Positions 1 through 6,034 of a stretch of DNA of 14,764 bases are shown here, piece by piece (position 1 is the first letter of the stretch; every line of letters starts with the position of its first letter). Source of the DNA: Bacillota bacterium (lineage in GTDB: Bacteria; Bacillota; Clostridia; Christensenellales; Aristaeellaceae); NCBI GenBank assembly GCA_023415715.1, contig JAEZJP010000328.1:1-14764 (forward strand), in the 5' to 3' direction. The notes beneath the pieces are model-generated. The model saw only the letters and a program-made list of their open reading frames with translations, did not search any database and was not told the DNA's origin. The translations under genes were made by a program, and so were the position numbers.

Positions 1-857
1 TGGTAGGAGGTGTTGAACTCCGTGATATGCATCTCCATGCCACGGTACGCAGGAAAGCTGTCAATGATAAGGCGGGTATCGCGGGCTTCTTTGATTATTT
101 GATCCGGGGCATTCATTTCATGATACAGATACCGCCCCTTTGTTTCAGGCTGTTTGCCCAAGTACAGGTGGCGTGTCACAAAATCCAGCGGAATTGCATT
201 ATTCAGGCAATAAATAAGAAAATCGCGAATCCAATCCAAAGATCCTTCTCCGCCGCAAATAGCAGGGCCGCCTACCTGCATATTTGGCAGTACGCTTTTC
301 ACCGCTTGGGCACTGACGGTATAGAGCTTGAAATATTCCGCTTTGTCTGAATTTTCCCAAAACCCGTTAAGATTGGGCTCATTCCATACCTCCACAGGCC
401 ATGCGGATACCTCCGTTTCGCCATATCTTTCGATCAGGTGGCGTATCAGCGCACGGATCAGTTCTGCCCATTTTTCGTAGTCTTTGGGCGGTGTTGTATT
501 TCCCTTCCAATAAAAGATGGTCTGCGTTCCCTTGGCGAGGGCATAAGGCATGAAGCCCAGTTCTATAAATGGGCGGATATTCAAGCTCAGGTAGCTGTCG
601 AACACACGGTCAAGATATGTGAAATTGTATACCGGAGAGCCGTCTTCATTTTCATGATAAATCGCCATATCATCACAAAACAGCCCATGGCCGCGGATGT
701 GATCAAAGCCCACTTCGCTTTGCACCAATGCAAGCTCATCCAGATACTCTTTATGCAGTGCCAGCCCCATCCGGCCGGTGCCTACGCAATAAGTGGTACG
801 ATTGTTGAAAAGGGCCTGATCCCCACCGGCTACACAGTATTTTCGGTATACTCCCAT
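1..857 (-). CDS. xynB: GH39 family beta-xylosidase, partial (C-terminus beyond window)
   Basis: The enzyme should release xylose from the non-reducing end of beta-xylosides by a retaining mechanism. Reading the minus strand from the ATG at 857 gives 285 complete residues before the window edge. Two GH39 hallmarks are visible. WNEPN holds the acid/base Glu160, and the ITEFNTSY motif holds the nucleophile Glu280. To my recollection these match the positions in Thermoanaerobacterium XynB closely (160 and 277). The N-terminal RGHGLFCDDM and the barrel segment YLDRVFDSYL also fit the family. No signal peptide is present, so it should act in the cytoplasm on imported oligosaccharides. A GGGAGGA site (866-872) sits 8 bases before the start. 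It is the last visible gene of the unit that starts near 4751, after a 180-base gap that may hold its own promoter. The remaining C-terminal part (GH39 enzymes are about 500 residues) cannot be assessed. Some GH39 members act on other beta-glycosides, so xylose specificity is inferred. Confidence 0.88.
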   Translation of the reverse strand, partial: MGVYRKYCVAGGDQALFNNRTTYCVGTGRMGLALHKEYLDELALVQSEVGFDHIRGHGLFCDDMAIYHENEDGSPVYNFTYLDRVFDSYLSLNIRPFIELGFMPYALAKGTQTIFYWKGNTTPPKDYEKWAELIRALIRHLIERYGETEVSAWPVEVWNEPNLNGFWENSDKAEYFKLYTVSAQAVKSVLPNMQVGGPAICGGEGSLDWIRDFLIYCLNNAIPLDFVTRHLYLGKQPETKGRYLYHEMNAPDQIIKEARDTRLIIDSFPAYRGMEMHITEFNTSY

Positions 858-891
858 GGTTTCAGTCCTCCCGAATACAATACCTGAAACG

Positions 892-920
892 ATTCTATAT
901 CAAAAACACGACTGATGCAA
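892..920 (-). promoter_or_regulatory. possible internal promoter for the GH39 gene
   Basis: On the minus strand TTGCAT (915-920) is followed after exactly 17 bases by TAGAAT (892-897). The -10 box matches the sigma-A consensus at 5 of 6 positions, while the -35 box matches only 3 of 6. The expected start, near 885, would give a leader of about 28 bases before the GH39 ATG, including its ribosome binding site. The site lies downstream of the long inverted repeat at 964-1012, so it could keep GH39 expressed if that repeat stops or slows transcription. The AT-rich context makes chance matches likely. Confidence 0.35.
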
Positions 921-963
921 ATTCAAAAATGATTTCGATGCGTTTTTTGCTCTAAATAGCAGG

Positions 964-1012
964 GGACATGGCCTGCAGCCATGTCGAATGGGTAAGGCTG
1001 CAGGCCATGTCC
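964..1012. repeat. perfect 17-bp inverted repeat (stem-loop) between SBP 1 and GH39 genes
   Basis: GGACATGGCCTGCAGCC (964-980) and its exact reverse complement (996-1012) are separated by 15 bases. It lies 25 bases after the stop of the solute-binding protein gene and 106 bases before the GH39 start. In RNA it would form a very stable 17-bp stem. On the minus strand the stem is followed by CCTGCTATTTAG, without an adjacent run of U, so it is not a textbook intrinsic terminator. It could be a partial terminator, or a 3' stabiliser that keeps the binding-protein message more abundant than the distal GH39 message. Confidence 0.8.
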
Positions 1013-1037
1013 GTATTGTTGGAATGAAAGAAACCGG

Positions 1038-2723
1038 TTACTTTTTCATTGCGGCCAGCCTGGCATCCACCAGGGGCTGGAGTTTTTCCATGTCGAACTT
1101 CACCAGGTCCTGATAGCCGAAGCCGTCCAGCTGGGTCTTCAGATCCTGCCACATGGCGTTGAACTCAGCCTCATCCTTGGCAAATACCATCTGCCAGGAG
1201 GTGTTCTTCACCAGCTGCCCGCACTGGGCGCGGACCAGGCCGATGTCGGTGGTGTCGCTTACCAGGCTGACGCTAACGGAGGGGATAACGGTGAGCATGC
1301 CTTTTTCCAGCAGGTACTTCACCTGGTTTTCGCCGCCGTACTTGGCGGTCCATTCCTTGGTCATGGTTGTCTGGTTCTTCAGGATCGTGGTCTTCCAGTA
1401 GTTGGGCACATAAGATTCGCCGGTCACGGGATTCTTGGAAATACCCTCAATGATCCACTGGTTGATGGCGTTGTTTCCGTCCTTGTAACCGCCGCCGCCG
1501 AACTGATCGGGCACGGTCAGGTTCTGCATCAGGGCATTTTCGCCATCCGTGGTCTGGGTGTAGGTGCCGTCCGCATTCACGGTGTAGTTGAAGCCCTCGA
1601 GGCCGGCATGCTGGTAGGTGGCGCCTTCGGGGCTGGCATACCAGTCCAGGAATTCCATGATGCGGGCAAACTTCGCGTCATCCACCTGGGAGCCGACGCT
1701 GAAGCTGCGGTCGCTGCCGTAGTAGTTGTCGGAGTTGTTGCAGGTCTTAAGATCATTTACGGGCGCAAAGATGTAGGCATCGCTGTTGTTGGCACGTTCG
1801 GAGGTGTTGTAGAAGCCGCGCTGCCAGCTGTACCACATGAGCAGTACCCGTTTGGTTTGCAATTTGGTCACAACGTTTTCCCAGTTCTGGGTGCCGCTGT
1901 CGGGGTCTACCAGACCTCGCTGGTTCAAATCAAACAGGAAGTGCAGCATCTTGTAGTACGCGCCATTGTCATCGGTCAGGGGAACCATGGTCCCATCCGC
2001 GCTGATCAGGAGGCTGTCCCTGGTTTGCTGACCGTACCAGGGCGTCAGCTGGGCAACGTTTTCCATATAGTTGCTGTCCCAGTCAGGCCACAGGGATACG
2101 GTGTAGACCGGATCGCCGTCCTTGTTGGCGGGATGGGCCTTTTGCATGGCCGCCAGCATATCAATCAGGTCAGCCAGGTTGTTCATTTCGGGTGCGCCGA
2201 CTTCTTTGAAATAGTCCCAGGGCACCATGGGGCTGGTGTAAATGGCGTCTTCCGAATAGGTGTTGGGGGAGGTATTGGTCATCTGGCAGGGAATGGCGTA
2301 TACCTTGCCGTCACCGTTGTTGGGGATTGTGGCGTTCAGAGCGGTAATCTGCTCGTTGAAGCCCTTGAGGTTTTCATAGCTGTCCAGAGCACCGGTAATA
2401 TCCTTGATCAGGCCGGCCTCGACGCAGTCCTTCATATCCTTGTTTTCCAGGATGATGATGTCGCCCAGCGCGCCGGATGCGCTGCGGGTTTGGTACAGGG
2501 CTTGCCCATCGCCGGCGACCTGGGGGGCGATAATGTTCAGTTCAAGGTTGAATTTGTCCTTGACTACCTTGCCGAACCAGCCGGGCTGTATGCCCTGGTA
2601 GTTGGCCGCCACATCGTAGATTTCAATGGTCATGAGGGGCTTTTCTTCGGCGATGGCCGTGACGCCAAGGAACAGCGTCATCATCATCGTCAAAACAAGC
2701 AGCATGGATACCGTTTTTTTCAT
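1038..2723 (-). CDS. carbohydrate ABC transporter solute-binding protein (LplA/YtcQ type), SBP 1
   Basis: This is a 561-residue extracellular binding protein of the large LplA/YtcQ class, which delivers oligosaccharides to LplB/LplC permeases. An N-terminal signal peptide is clear: KK, a hydrophobic stretch at residues 5-22, and AIA|EE as the likely signal peptidase I site after residue 25. There is no lipobox cysteine, unlike most firmicute binding proteins. The mature part opens with a beta-strand-like MTIEIYD and carries many aromatic residues (PWDYF, LWPDWDSNYM, LTPWYGQQ, MWYSWQRGFYNT) expected around a sugar site. An ATG two codons upstream (2729) is possible. AAAGGAG at 2731-2737 lies 7 bases from the ATG at 2723 but only 1 base from the other, so 2723 is preferred. 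It follows the two permease genes by 51 bases that contain a hairpin and precedes GH39. Substrate is unproven. The GH39 neighbour suggests xylo-oligosaccharides or a related xyloside. Confidence 0.9.
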   Translation of the reverse strand: MKKTVSMLLVLTMMMTLFLGVTAIAEEKPLMTIEIYDVAANYQGIQPGWFGKVVKDKFNLELNIIAPQVAGDGQALYQTRSASGALGDIIILENKDMKDCVEAGLIKDITGALDSYENLKGFNEQITALNATIPNNGDGKVYAIPCQMTNTSPNTYSEDAIYTSPMVPWDYFKEVGAPEMNNLADLIDMLAAMQKAHPANKDGDPVYTVSLWPDWDSNYMENVAQLTPWYGQQTRDSLLISADGTMVPLTDDNGAYYKMLHFLFDLNQRGLVDPDSGTQNWENVVTKLQTKRVLLMWYSWQRGFYNTSERANNSDAYIFAPVNDLKTCNNSDNYYGSDRSFSVGSQVDDAKFARIMEFLDWYASPEGATYQHAGLEGFNYTVNADGTYTQTTDGENALMQNLTVPDQFGGGGYKDGNNAINQWIIEGISKNPVTGESYVPNYWKTTILKNQTTMTKEWTAKYGGENQVKYLLEKGMLTVIPSVSVSLVSDTTDIGLVRAQCGQLVKNTSWQMVFAKDEAEFNAMWQDLKTQLDGFGYQDLVKFDMEKLQPLVDARLAAMKK

Positions 2724-2730
2724 GGTCATT

Positions 2731-2737
2731 CTCCTTT
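2731..2737 (-). promoter_or_regulatory. ribosome binding site that decides the SBP 1 start
   Basis: AAAGGAG on the minus strand is 7 bases before the ATG at 2723 and only 1 base before the upstream in-frame ATG at 2729. The spacing selects 2723 as the start. Confidence 0.75.
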
Positions 2738-2750
2738 GTTTTTATATAGC

Positions 2751-2772
2751 AACCGCCTTGTACAAGGCAGTT
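2751..2772 (-). promoter_or_regulatory. hairpin between LplC-like permease and SBP 1 genes
   Basis: In the minus-strand RNA, AACUGCCUU and AAGGCGGUU can pair over 9 positions (one G-U) around a GUAC loop. The core GCCTTGTACAAGGC (2755-2768) is a perfect 14-bp palindrome. It starts 3 bases past the end of the permease gene and ends 13 bases before the SBP 1 ribosome binding site. No U run follows. Its position fits an mRNA processing or stabilising element that allows more binding protein than permease, as known from other sugar ABC operons. A protein-binding palindrome is the alternative. Confidence 0.55.
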
Positions 2773-2774
2773 CC

Positions 2775-3707
2775 TTACCCTTTTACCGCGCCTATCATGA
2801 TGCCTTTGACGAAGAAACGCTGGAAGATGGGATAAATGAACAGGATAGGCGCTACCACGATAATGGTAACAGTCATGCGGATGGATGTCTCCGTCTGCAT
2901 CTGGGCCAGATTGACCGCAGTGCTGCTGGTAGAATTGACCAGGCTTTTCAGGGAGCTTGCCTGGTTTAAATACTGGTACAGTGTAAATTGCAGGGTATAC
3001 AGCTTGTTGTCGGTCACCAGCAAAAGCGTATCCTGGAAGGCGTTCCATTGATTCACTGCGGCAAAGATGGCGACTGTCGCCAGAATAGGCGTAATCACCG
3101 GAATAATGATTTGAAAGAATATTCTCAGCGTACCGGCACCGTCGATTTCGGCTGCCTGCTGCAATTCCTTGGGAGTGGATTCCACGAATGTTTTCATCAG
3201 GATGATGAAGAAGGGAGATACCATACCGGGAAAAATGTAACCCCAGAAGTTATTGGTCAGCCCAAGATTGCGCATGGTAAGGAACCATGGAATCACACCT
3301 GCATTGAAATACATGGTGACCATGACAAAGCGGTACCAAAACTTGCGCTGCCACAGTGTTTCCCGTGTAAACATGAAGCCCAGAAAAGCCGACATGAACA
3401 CGGTAAAAAGGGTTCCGATAGCCGTTCTTCCCACAGATATCTGGGCTGCGTGCAACAGTCCGCTGATCTTGAATGCATCCAAGTAGTTCTTGAAGTGAAT
3501 CTCTCTTGGCCAGAAAAGAATTATGGCGCGCTTGCTCAACTCGTTGGAGCTGATCGTATTGATGAATATGTAGTAGAACGGATAGATACAGATGAATCCG
3601 AAAAGCGCATACATAAGATATGTGATAACGCTTATCATCTTGTCGCCAAGGCCTTGCTGCTTCATGATACGCCCATGGGCTGTCTCCCTGATATCAAGCT
3701 TGATCAT
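2775..3707 (-). CDS. carbohydrate ABC transporter permease, LplC/YtcP type
   Basis: This 310-residue inner-membrane protein is the second permease subunit of a binding-protein-dependent sugar importer. Hydrophobic membrane segments are visible from about residue 27 to the C-terminus, for example LMYALFGFICIYPFYYIFIN, FTVFMSAFLGFMF and TVTIIVVAPILFIYPIF. The cytoplasmic EAA loop that docks the ATPase reads QQAAEIDGA at about residues 183-191, followed by FFQIIIP. The C-terminal FVKGIMIGAVKG is typical of LplC/YtcP proteins. A ribosome binding site AAGGAGA (3715-3721) lies 7 bases before the ATG, and the start follows the stop of the first permease by 18 bases, so the two are co-transcribed. 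No ATPase gene is present in the window. Such systems usually use a shared MsmX-type ATPase encoded elsewhere. Confidence 0.92.
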   Translation of the reverse strand: MIKLDIRETAHGRIMKQQGLGDKMISVITYLMYALFGFICIYPFYYIFINTISSNELSKRAIILFWPREIHFKNYLDAFKISGLLHAAQISVGRTAIGTLFTVFMSAFLGFMFTRETLWQRKFWYRFVMVTMYFNAGVIPWFLTMRNLGLTNNFWGYIFPGMVSPFFIILMKTFVESTPKELQQAAEIDGAGTLRIFFQIIIPVITPILATVAIFAAVNQWNAFQDTLLLVTDNKLYTLQFTLYQYLNQASSLKSLVNSTSSTAVNLAQMQTETSIRMTVTIIVVAPILFIYPIFQRFFVKGIMIGAVKG

Positions 3708-3725
3708 AACGCCATCTCCTTCCGG

Positions 3726-4646
3726 TCATATAATGCTCTCGCCGCGAACCAGCTTGGACAGGCCGTTGGCGCCCGCAAGGAGTGCGATGCTGATCAGGCT
3801 CTTCATCATGCTCAGTGCTGTCGAAACAGAATAGCTGCCGTTTCCCATGGCCAGGTTGTACACGTACAGATCCAGCACCTGGATGGTATTTTTATTGAAA
3901 GGGTTCTGGAAAACATAGTACTGCTCCATGCCGTTGGACAGAAAATTGGCAATGGAAAGCAACAAAAGTACAAAGTAGGTAGGCATCAGGCTGGGGATCG
4001 TAATATGCCGGATTACCTGCATCCGCGTTGCGCCGTCTACCCTCGCCGCCTCGTTCAGTTCCTCATCAATACCCGCGATTGCAGCCATGTACATGATGGC
4101 AGCCCAGCCCAGGTTTTTCCAGGTGAGCCAGATCCACATTTTGAACCATATATGTTCTGCCGACTGCAAAAACTTTAGAGGTGATGATATCAATCCCAAT
4201 TGCTGCAGGAACGTATTCATCATACCCGTGCTGTTAAACAGGCTGTACGCGATGGAATACACCAGAACCCAGCTGATGAAGTTCGGGATGGTCGTCACTG
4301 TCTGCACAAGCTTGCGGAATGGCACGCACTTGATTTCATTGAGGAAAACCGCAAAAATCATGGGCAGCCAGGAAAAGCCGATGGTCAGGCCGCTCATGGC
4401 AAATGTGTTCAGCATGACCTGGAATATCTGCCCCCGCCGGGCGGGTGTATCCACAAGATACAAAAACCACTTCAAGCCCACAAAGCTGTTCAGGTCCATG
4501 GGCTTTGGCGGCCTGTAATCAAAGAAGGAATAGAACCAGCCATAGAGCGGGTAATACGAGAAGACTGCGACCAGGGCGATAAATGGCAATATATACATAA
4601 ATTCACGAATGGATAGCATTTTCCGCCGGTTCTGCAAGAACTTCAT
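3726..4646 (-). CDS. carbohydrate ABC transporter permease, LplB/YteP type
   Basis: This is the first permease subunit of the unit A importer, 306 residues from the chosen start. Membrane segments begin at about residues 16-32 (FMYILPFIALVAVF) and continue through the protein. SYYPLYGWFYSFFDY just after the first helix is characteristic of LplB proteins. The EAA loop reads NEAARVDGA at about residues 198-206, followed by HITIP. The reading frame stays open to an ATG at 4829, which would add 61 residues rich in polar and charged amino acids. The start at 4646 is preferred because an AGGGGAGAG ribosome binding site (4651-4659) precedes it, the length then fits the family, and the added stretch would overlie the promoter and operator region. 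It pairs with the LplC-like protein encoded 18 bases downstream. Confidence 0.92.
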   Translation of the reverse strand: MKFLQNRRKMLSIREFMYILPFIALVAVFSYYPLYGWFYSFFDYRPPKPMDLNSFVGLKWFLYLVDTPARRGQIFQVMLNTFAMSGLTIGFSWLPMIFAVFLNEIKCVPFRKLVQTVTTIPNFISWVLVYSIAYSLFNSTGMMNTFLQQLGLISSPLKFLQSAEHIWFKMWIWLTWKNLGWAAIMYMAAIAGIDEELNEAARVDGATRMQVIRHITIPSLMPTYFVLLLLSIANFLSNGMEQYYVFQNPFNKNTIQVLDLYVYNLAMGNGSYSVSTALSMMKSLISIALLAGANGLSKLVRGESII

Positions 4647-4650
4647 GGAA

Positions 4651-4659
4651 CTCTCCCCT
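4651..4659 (-). promoter_or_regulatory. ribosome binding site fixing the LplB-like start
   Basis: AGGGGAGAG on the minus strand ends 4 bases before the ATG at 4646. No comparable site precedes the upstream in-frame ATG at 4829, so the shorter product is the likely one. Confidence 0.75.
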
Positions 4660-4700
4660 ACACATTTTTTTCCATTGGTCACATATCTATCATATTCGTT

Positions 4701-4724
4701 GCATTTTTCCTGACGAAAAAATGC
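4701..4724 (-). promoter_or_regulatory. inverted repeat in the leader of unit A
   Basis: GCATTTTT (4701-4708) and AAAAATGC (4717-4724) are perfect complements around an 8-base loop. If transcription starts near 4751, this stem lies in the 5' leader about 55 bases before the permease start. It has mostly A-U pairs and no following U run, so it is not a terminator by itself. It may be an mRNA structure or a DNA site for a dimeric repressor. Confidence 0.45.
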
Positions 4725-4757
4725 TTCGTGATAAGATTCATTCGTAACGTTTCTCTC

Positions 4758-4786
4758 ATTATAGCCACGTAGAGTGTTTTTGCCTT
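4758..4786 (-). promoter_or_regulatory. candidate promoter of unit A (transporter-GH39)
   Basis: A perfect TATAAT lies on the minus strand at 4758-4763. Seventeen bases upstream the -35 position reads AAGGCA (4781-4786), a poor match. A weak -35 with a perfect -10 is typical of activator-dependent promoters. The nearer GTTGCGAA copy (4794-4801) lies at about -43 to -50, where an AraC-family activator can contact polymerase. The predicted start near 4751 gives a leader of about 105 bases. Confidence 0.55.
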
Positions 4787-4793
4787 GTCTTAA

Positions 4794-4821
4794 GTTGCGA
4801 ATTTTTTTCATTCGTTGCGAA
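4794..4821. promoter_or_regulatory. candidate AraC-family operator: GTTGCGAA direct repeat
   Basis: Two exact GTTGCGAA copies (4794-4801 and 4814-4821) are 20 bp apart start to start, close to two helical turns. That is the arrangement AraC-family proteins with paired HTH motifs bind. The right copy overlaps the -35 box of the plus-strand promoter for the AraC gene, and the left copy sits just upstream of the minus-strand promoter for unit A. One bound regulator could thus repress its own gene and activate the transporter. Related words ATTCGTTGC (4694-4702) and ATTCGTAACG (4740-4749) occur nearby, which could be further sites. Confidence 0.55.
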
Positions 4822-4843
4822 AATGTCATTCATATCGTATAAT
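4815..4843 (+). promoter_or_regulatory. candidate promoter of unit B (AraC regulator-GH31)
   Basis: TTGCGA (4815-4820) and a perfect TATAAT (4838-4843) are separated by exactly 17 bases. The -35 box lies inside the right GTTGCGAA copy, suggesting autoregulation. A start near 4850 would give a leader of about 175 bases before the regulator gene. In that leader I see only two short overlapping stems (4880-4899 and 4886-4909) and no convincing small ORF or known riboswitch. Confidence 0.6.
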
Positions 4844-5010
4844 TTAATCGTGACAGTTCTTGGCCCGCATGTAGATAACCCACTATTCTACAAAAGTGGT
4901 ATTGTAGAAAATGTATATCATGTACATCAGGAAATGATGGCAACTATTGTCTGAGCGAGAAGCTAAGTGTTTTTTCAGAAAGGAATGAGTTCTGGAAAGA
5001 GCCTGCCCGT

Positions 5011-5018
5011 GGAGGAGG
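5011..5018 (+). promoter_or_regulatory. ribosome binding site of the AraC regulator gene
   Basis: GGAGGAGG is followed by GTG (5019), ATG (5022), ATG (5025) and ATG (5031), all in one frame. The spacing of 6 bases favours ATG 5025. ATG 5022 would have 3 bases and GTG 5019 none. Confidence 0.7.
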
Positions 5019-5024
5019 GTGATG

Positions 5025-5969
5025 ATGAAAATGGAGTTGCATGATAATAACGTTTCGCCTTACCCGCAGCCAATCAATGGGTTTCGGGAATACCAACTGC
5101 TGCATGGCACCCAGGAGGAAATCGACTATCTGCCCGGCACAACAGTAAGAATATGGTATACGCATTTGAACACCAGTTTTCCCTTGCATTGGCATAATGC
5201 GATGGAGATCATAGTCGGTGAGAAAGAGCATTACACAGTGGAGGCTGAAAGAGCCGTATATCAGGTACAGCCGAATGATATCCTGCTGATCCCTGGCGGC
5301 GTGACCCATACGCTGACGCCTTCTGATAACTGTAATGGTTTTGTGTACCTGATCAATCTGGATTTTTTGAGTCTGATCAAAAGCGCATCCCGGGTGCTTC
5401 CGCTTCTTTCTCATCCAATTCATATCAAGGAAACGGAAAAGCCGGCTCTGCATATGTCGGTCAGCGCGCTGCTGCGGCAAATGCAGGTGGACTATTTCAG
5501 CGACAACGATTTGCGTGAACTGCTGGTTTATTCAAACATACTTGTGATGATGGAACGGCTAATCCACGATGAATTTGACGATGAAGGGCATGTTCACAGC
5601 CGAAGCTATAAACGAAAGGAGTATAATGACCGGTTTACGGAAATTATCAACTATATGAACCACCATTATACGGAGGACCTGACGGTGGAAGAGACCGCAA
5701 GGCGGTTTGGCTTGTCGAAATATTATTTTTCAAGGCTTTTCCAGCAATATACACGCTATACATTCAGTGACTATTTAATCTTCCGCCGCTTAAAGGCTGC
5801 CGAGCAGCTTATGTCCGACCCAAGCCTTTCTATAACCGATGTTGCCTTCCGCGCGGGATTCACAAATCTTTCCACTTTTAGCAGGGTATTTCGCAAACAA
5901 AAGAATTGCACACCTTCCGAGTACCGGCAGGTACATTCCAGCGGATTAGCAAACAGGCGGCAGGAGTGA
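5025..5969 (+). CDS. AraC family transcriptional regulator with N-terminal cupin sensor domain
   Basis: This is a 314-residue DNA-binding regulator. Residues about 20-115 form an AraC-type cupin sensor. FPLHWHNAMEII gives the H55-x-H57-xxx-E61 signature, and NDILLIPGGVTHTL forms the second cupin half, so a sugar or glycoside is the probable effector. The C-terminal third is the double helix-turn-helix. Helix set 1 is at about residues 218-239 (LTVEETARRFGLSKYYFSRL) and set 2 at about 268-290 (ITDVAFRAGFTNLSTFSRVF), followed by the family signature ending TPSEYRQV. The start is chosen by the GGAGGAGG site. The gene is divergent from the transporter-GH39 unit and is followed 65 bases later by GH31 on the same strand. 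It is therefore the likely local activator of both units through the repeats at 4794-4821. The effector is not known from the sequence. Confidence 0.93.
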   Translation: MKMELHDNNVSPYPQPINGFREYQLLHGTQEEIDYLPGTTVRIWYTHLNTSFPLHWHNAMEIIVGEKEHYTVEAERAVYQVQPNDILLIPGGVTHTLTPSDNCNGFVYLINLDFLSLIKSASRVLPLLSHPIHIKETEKPALHMSVSALLRQMQVDYFSDNDLRELLVYSNILVMMERLIHDEFDDEGHVHSRSYKRKEYNDRFTEIINYMNHHYTEDLTVEETARRFGLSKYYFSRLFQQYTRYTFSDYLIFRRLKAAEQLMSDPSLSITDVAFRAGFTNLSTFSRVFRKQKNCTPSEYRQVHSSGLANRRQE

Positions 5970-6020
5970 TTAGTATCTGCCAAGGCCGTCATGCCCTACC
6001 GGAACAAGAAGATAGATTAC

Positions 6021-6026
6021 AGGAGG
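6021..6026 (+). promoter_or_regulatory. ribosome binding site fixing the GH31 start
   Basis: AGGAGG lies 8 bases before the ATG at 6035. An upstream in-frame start at 5906 would overlap the end of the regulator gene and has no such site, so 6035 is preferred. Confidence 0.75.
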
Positions 6027-6034
6027 AAAGCCGC

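Noticed and set aside
27..887. Plus-strand open frames across the first 0.9 kb
   Set aside because: The minus strand encodes GH39 with both catalytic motifs; the plus-strand frames show no family features.
884..901. Catabolite-repression (cre)-like word near the possible GH39 promoter
   Set aside because: Aligned to the cre consensus it has at least two mismatches at key positions on either strand.
964..1012. Reading the 17-bp inverted repeat as a standard intrinsic terminator
   Set aside because: Neither strand shows a T run directly after the stem, so only a stem-loop is claimed.
1608..4178. Long plus-strand frames of 453 and 396 codons
   Set aside because: They are antisense to SBP 1 and the two permeases, which are recognisable by signal peptide and EAA loops. 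The antisense products show no coherent domains.
4647..4829. 61-codon in-frame extension of the LplB-like permease from ATG 4829
   Set aside because: It lacks a ribosome binding site, is strongly polar, exceeds the family length, and overlies the promoter and repeat elements. The ATG at 4646 has a good site.
5906..6034. Longer GH31 start overlapping the AraC gene
   Set aside because: The start at 6035 has AGGAGG at 8 bases, and the extension reads through the end of the regulator gene in another frame.
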